DNA from: an uncultured Gammaproteobacteria bacterium
GTDB taxonomy: Bacteria > Pseudomonadota > Gammaproteobacteria > Nitrosococcales > Methylophagaceae
NCBI GenBank assembly: GCA_913058195.1
Contig: CAJXPP010000145.1
Coordinates: forward strand, 1 to 5,903
Length of the DNA: 5,903 nucleotides
Reading direction: 5' to 3'
Numbering within the stretch: position 1 is the stretch's first letter; each line of letters starts with the position of its first letter. The notes under the pieces are model-generated. The model saw only the letters and a list, made by a program, of their open reading frames with translations. It made no database searches and was not told the origin of the DNA. Positions 5,858 through 5,903 of this stretch are shown here, piece after piece. Made by a program: the position numbers and the translations under genes.

Positions 5858-5903
5858 CTGTCTCTTATACACATCTGACGCTGCCGACGATCTACTCTGT
5901 GTA
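5858..5903 (-). other. Nextera adapter with i5 index (sequencing artefact)
   Basis: Bases 5858-5890 are the exact reverse complement of the adapter at 3-35. Then TCTACTCT (5891-5898) reads as the complement of an i5 index, AGAGTAGA, and GTGTA (5899-5903) as the start of the P5 flank. The 'ga' at bases 1-2 fits the same index. The contig therefore ends in library DNA, and glpK is interrupted by assembly, not by a genomic event. Confidence 0.98.

Noticed and set aside
1..5892. 35-base terminal inverted repeats suggesting a transposon
   Set aside because: They are exactly the Nextera adapter including the synthetic Tn5 mosaic end and index bases, so they are a library artefact.

Overview
The window is a short assembly contig. 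The biological sequence runs from about 36 to 5857. Both ends carry untrimmed Illumina Nextera adapter: bases 3-35, and the reverse complement at 5858-5890 followed by index and P5 bases. Nothing outside 36-5857 should be read as biology. The DNA is AT-rich. The best-matching families are Vibrio/Alteromonadales-type secreted collagenase and proteobacterial glycerol kinase. I infer a marine gammaproteobacterium, probably Alteromonadales (Colwellia/Thalassotalea/Shewanella-like); this is not proven.

All three genes read on the minus strand, so the biological order is right to left. First comes the C-terminal fifth of a glycerol kinase (glpK), cut off by the contig end. It is followed by an intrinsic terminator at 5433-5463. 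Next is a 154-residue unrecognised protein with one N-terminal membrane segment and a histidine-rich tail (4882-5346). A 387-base AT-rich intergenic region follows. The main gene, at 70-4494, encodes a 1474-residue secreted multidomain collagenase of peptidase family M9.

The collagenase architecture is: signal peptide, an N-terminal PPC-like beta domain, the M9 N-terminal (activator) domain, the zinc-protease domain with HEFVH and a downstream EGMAE, three tandem repeats of about 100 residues, nine thrombospondin type-3-like calcium-binding repeats, and two C-terminal PPC-like domains. The three middle repeats resemble the beta domain of the von Hippel-Lindau (VHL) tumour suppressor, whose known ligand is a hydroxyproline peptide. 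Since collagen is the richest natural source of hydroxyproline, this is the most interesting observation here. It rests on reading by eye and needs profile and structure checks.

The collagenase appears to have its own long upstream region. It holds a consensus TATAAT without a good -35 element, and just upstream five TACA motifs spaced close to multiples of one DNA helical turn. This would suit activator-dependent expression of a secreted scavenging enzyme. Nothing in the sequence shows that the three genes form one operon.
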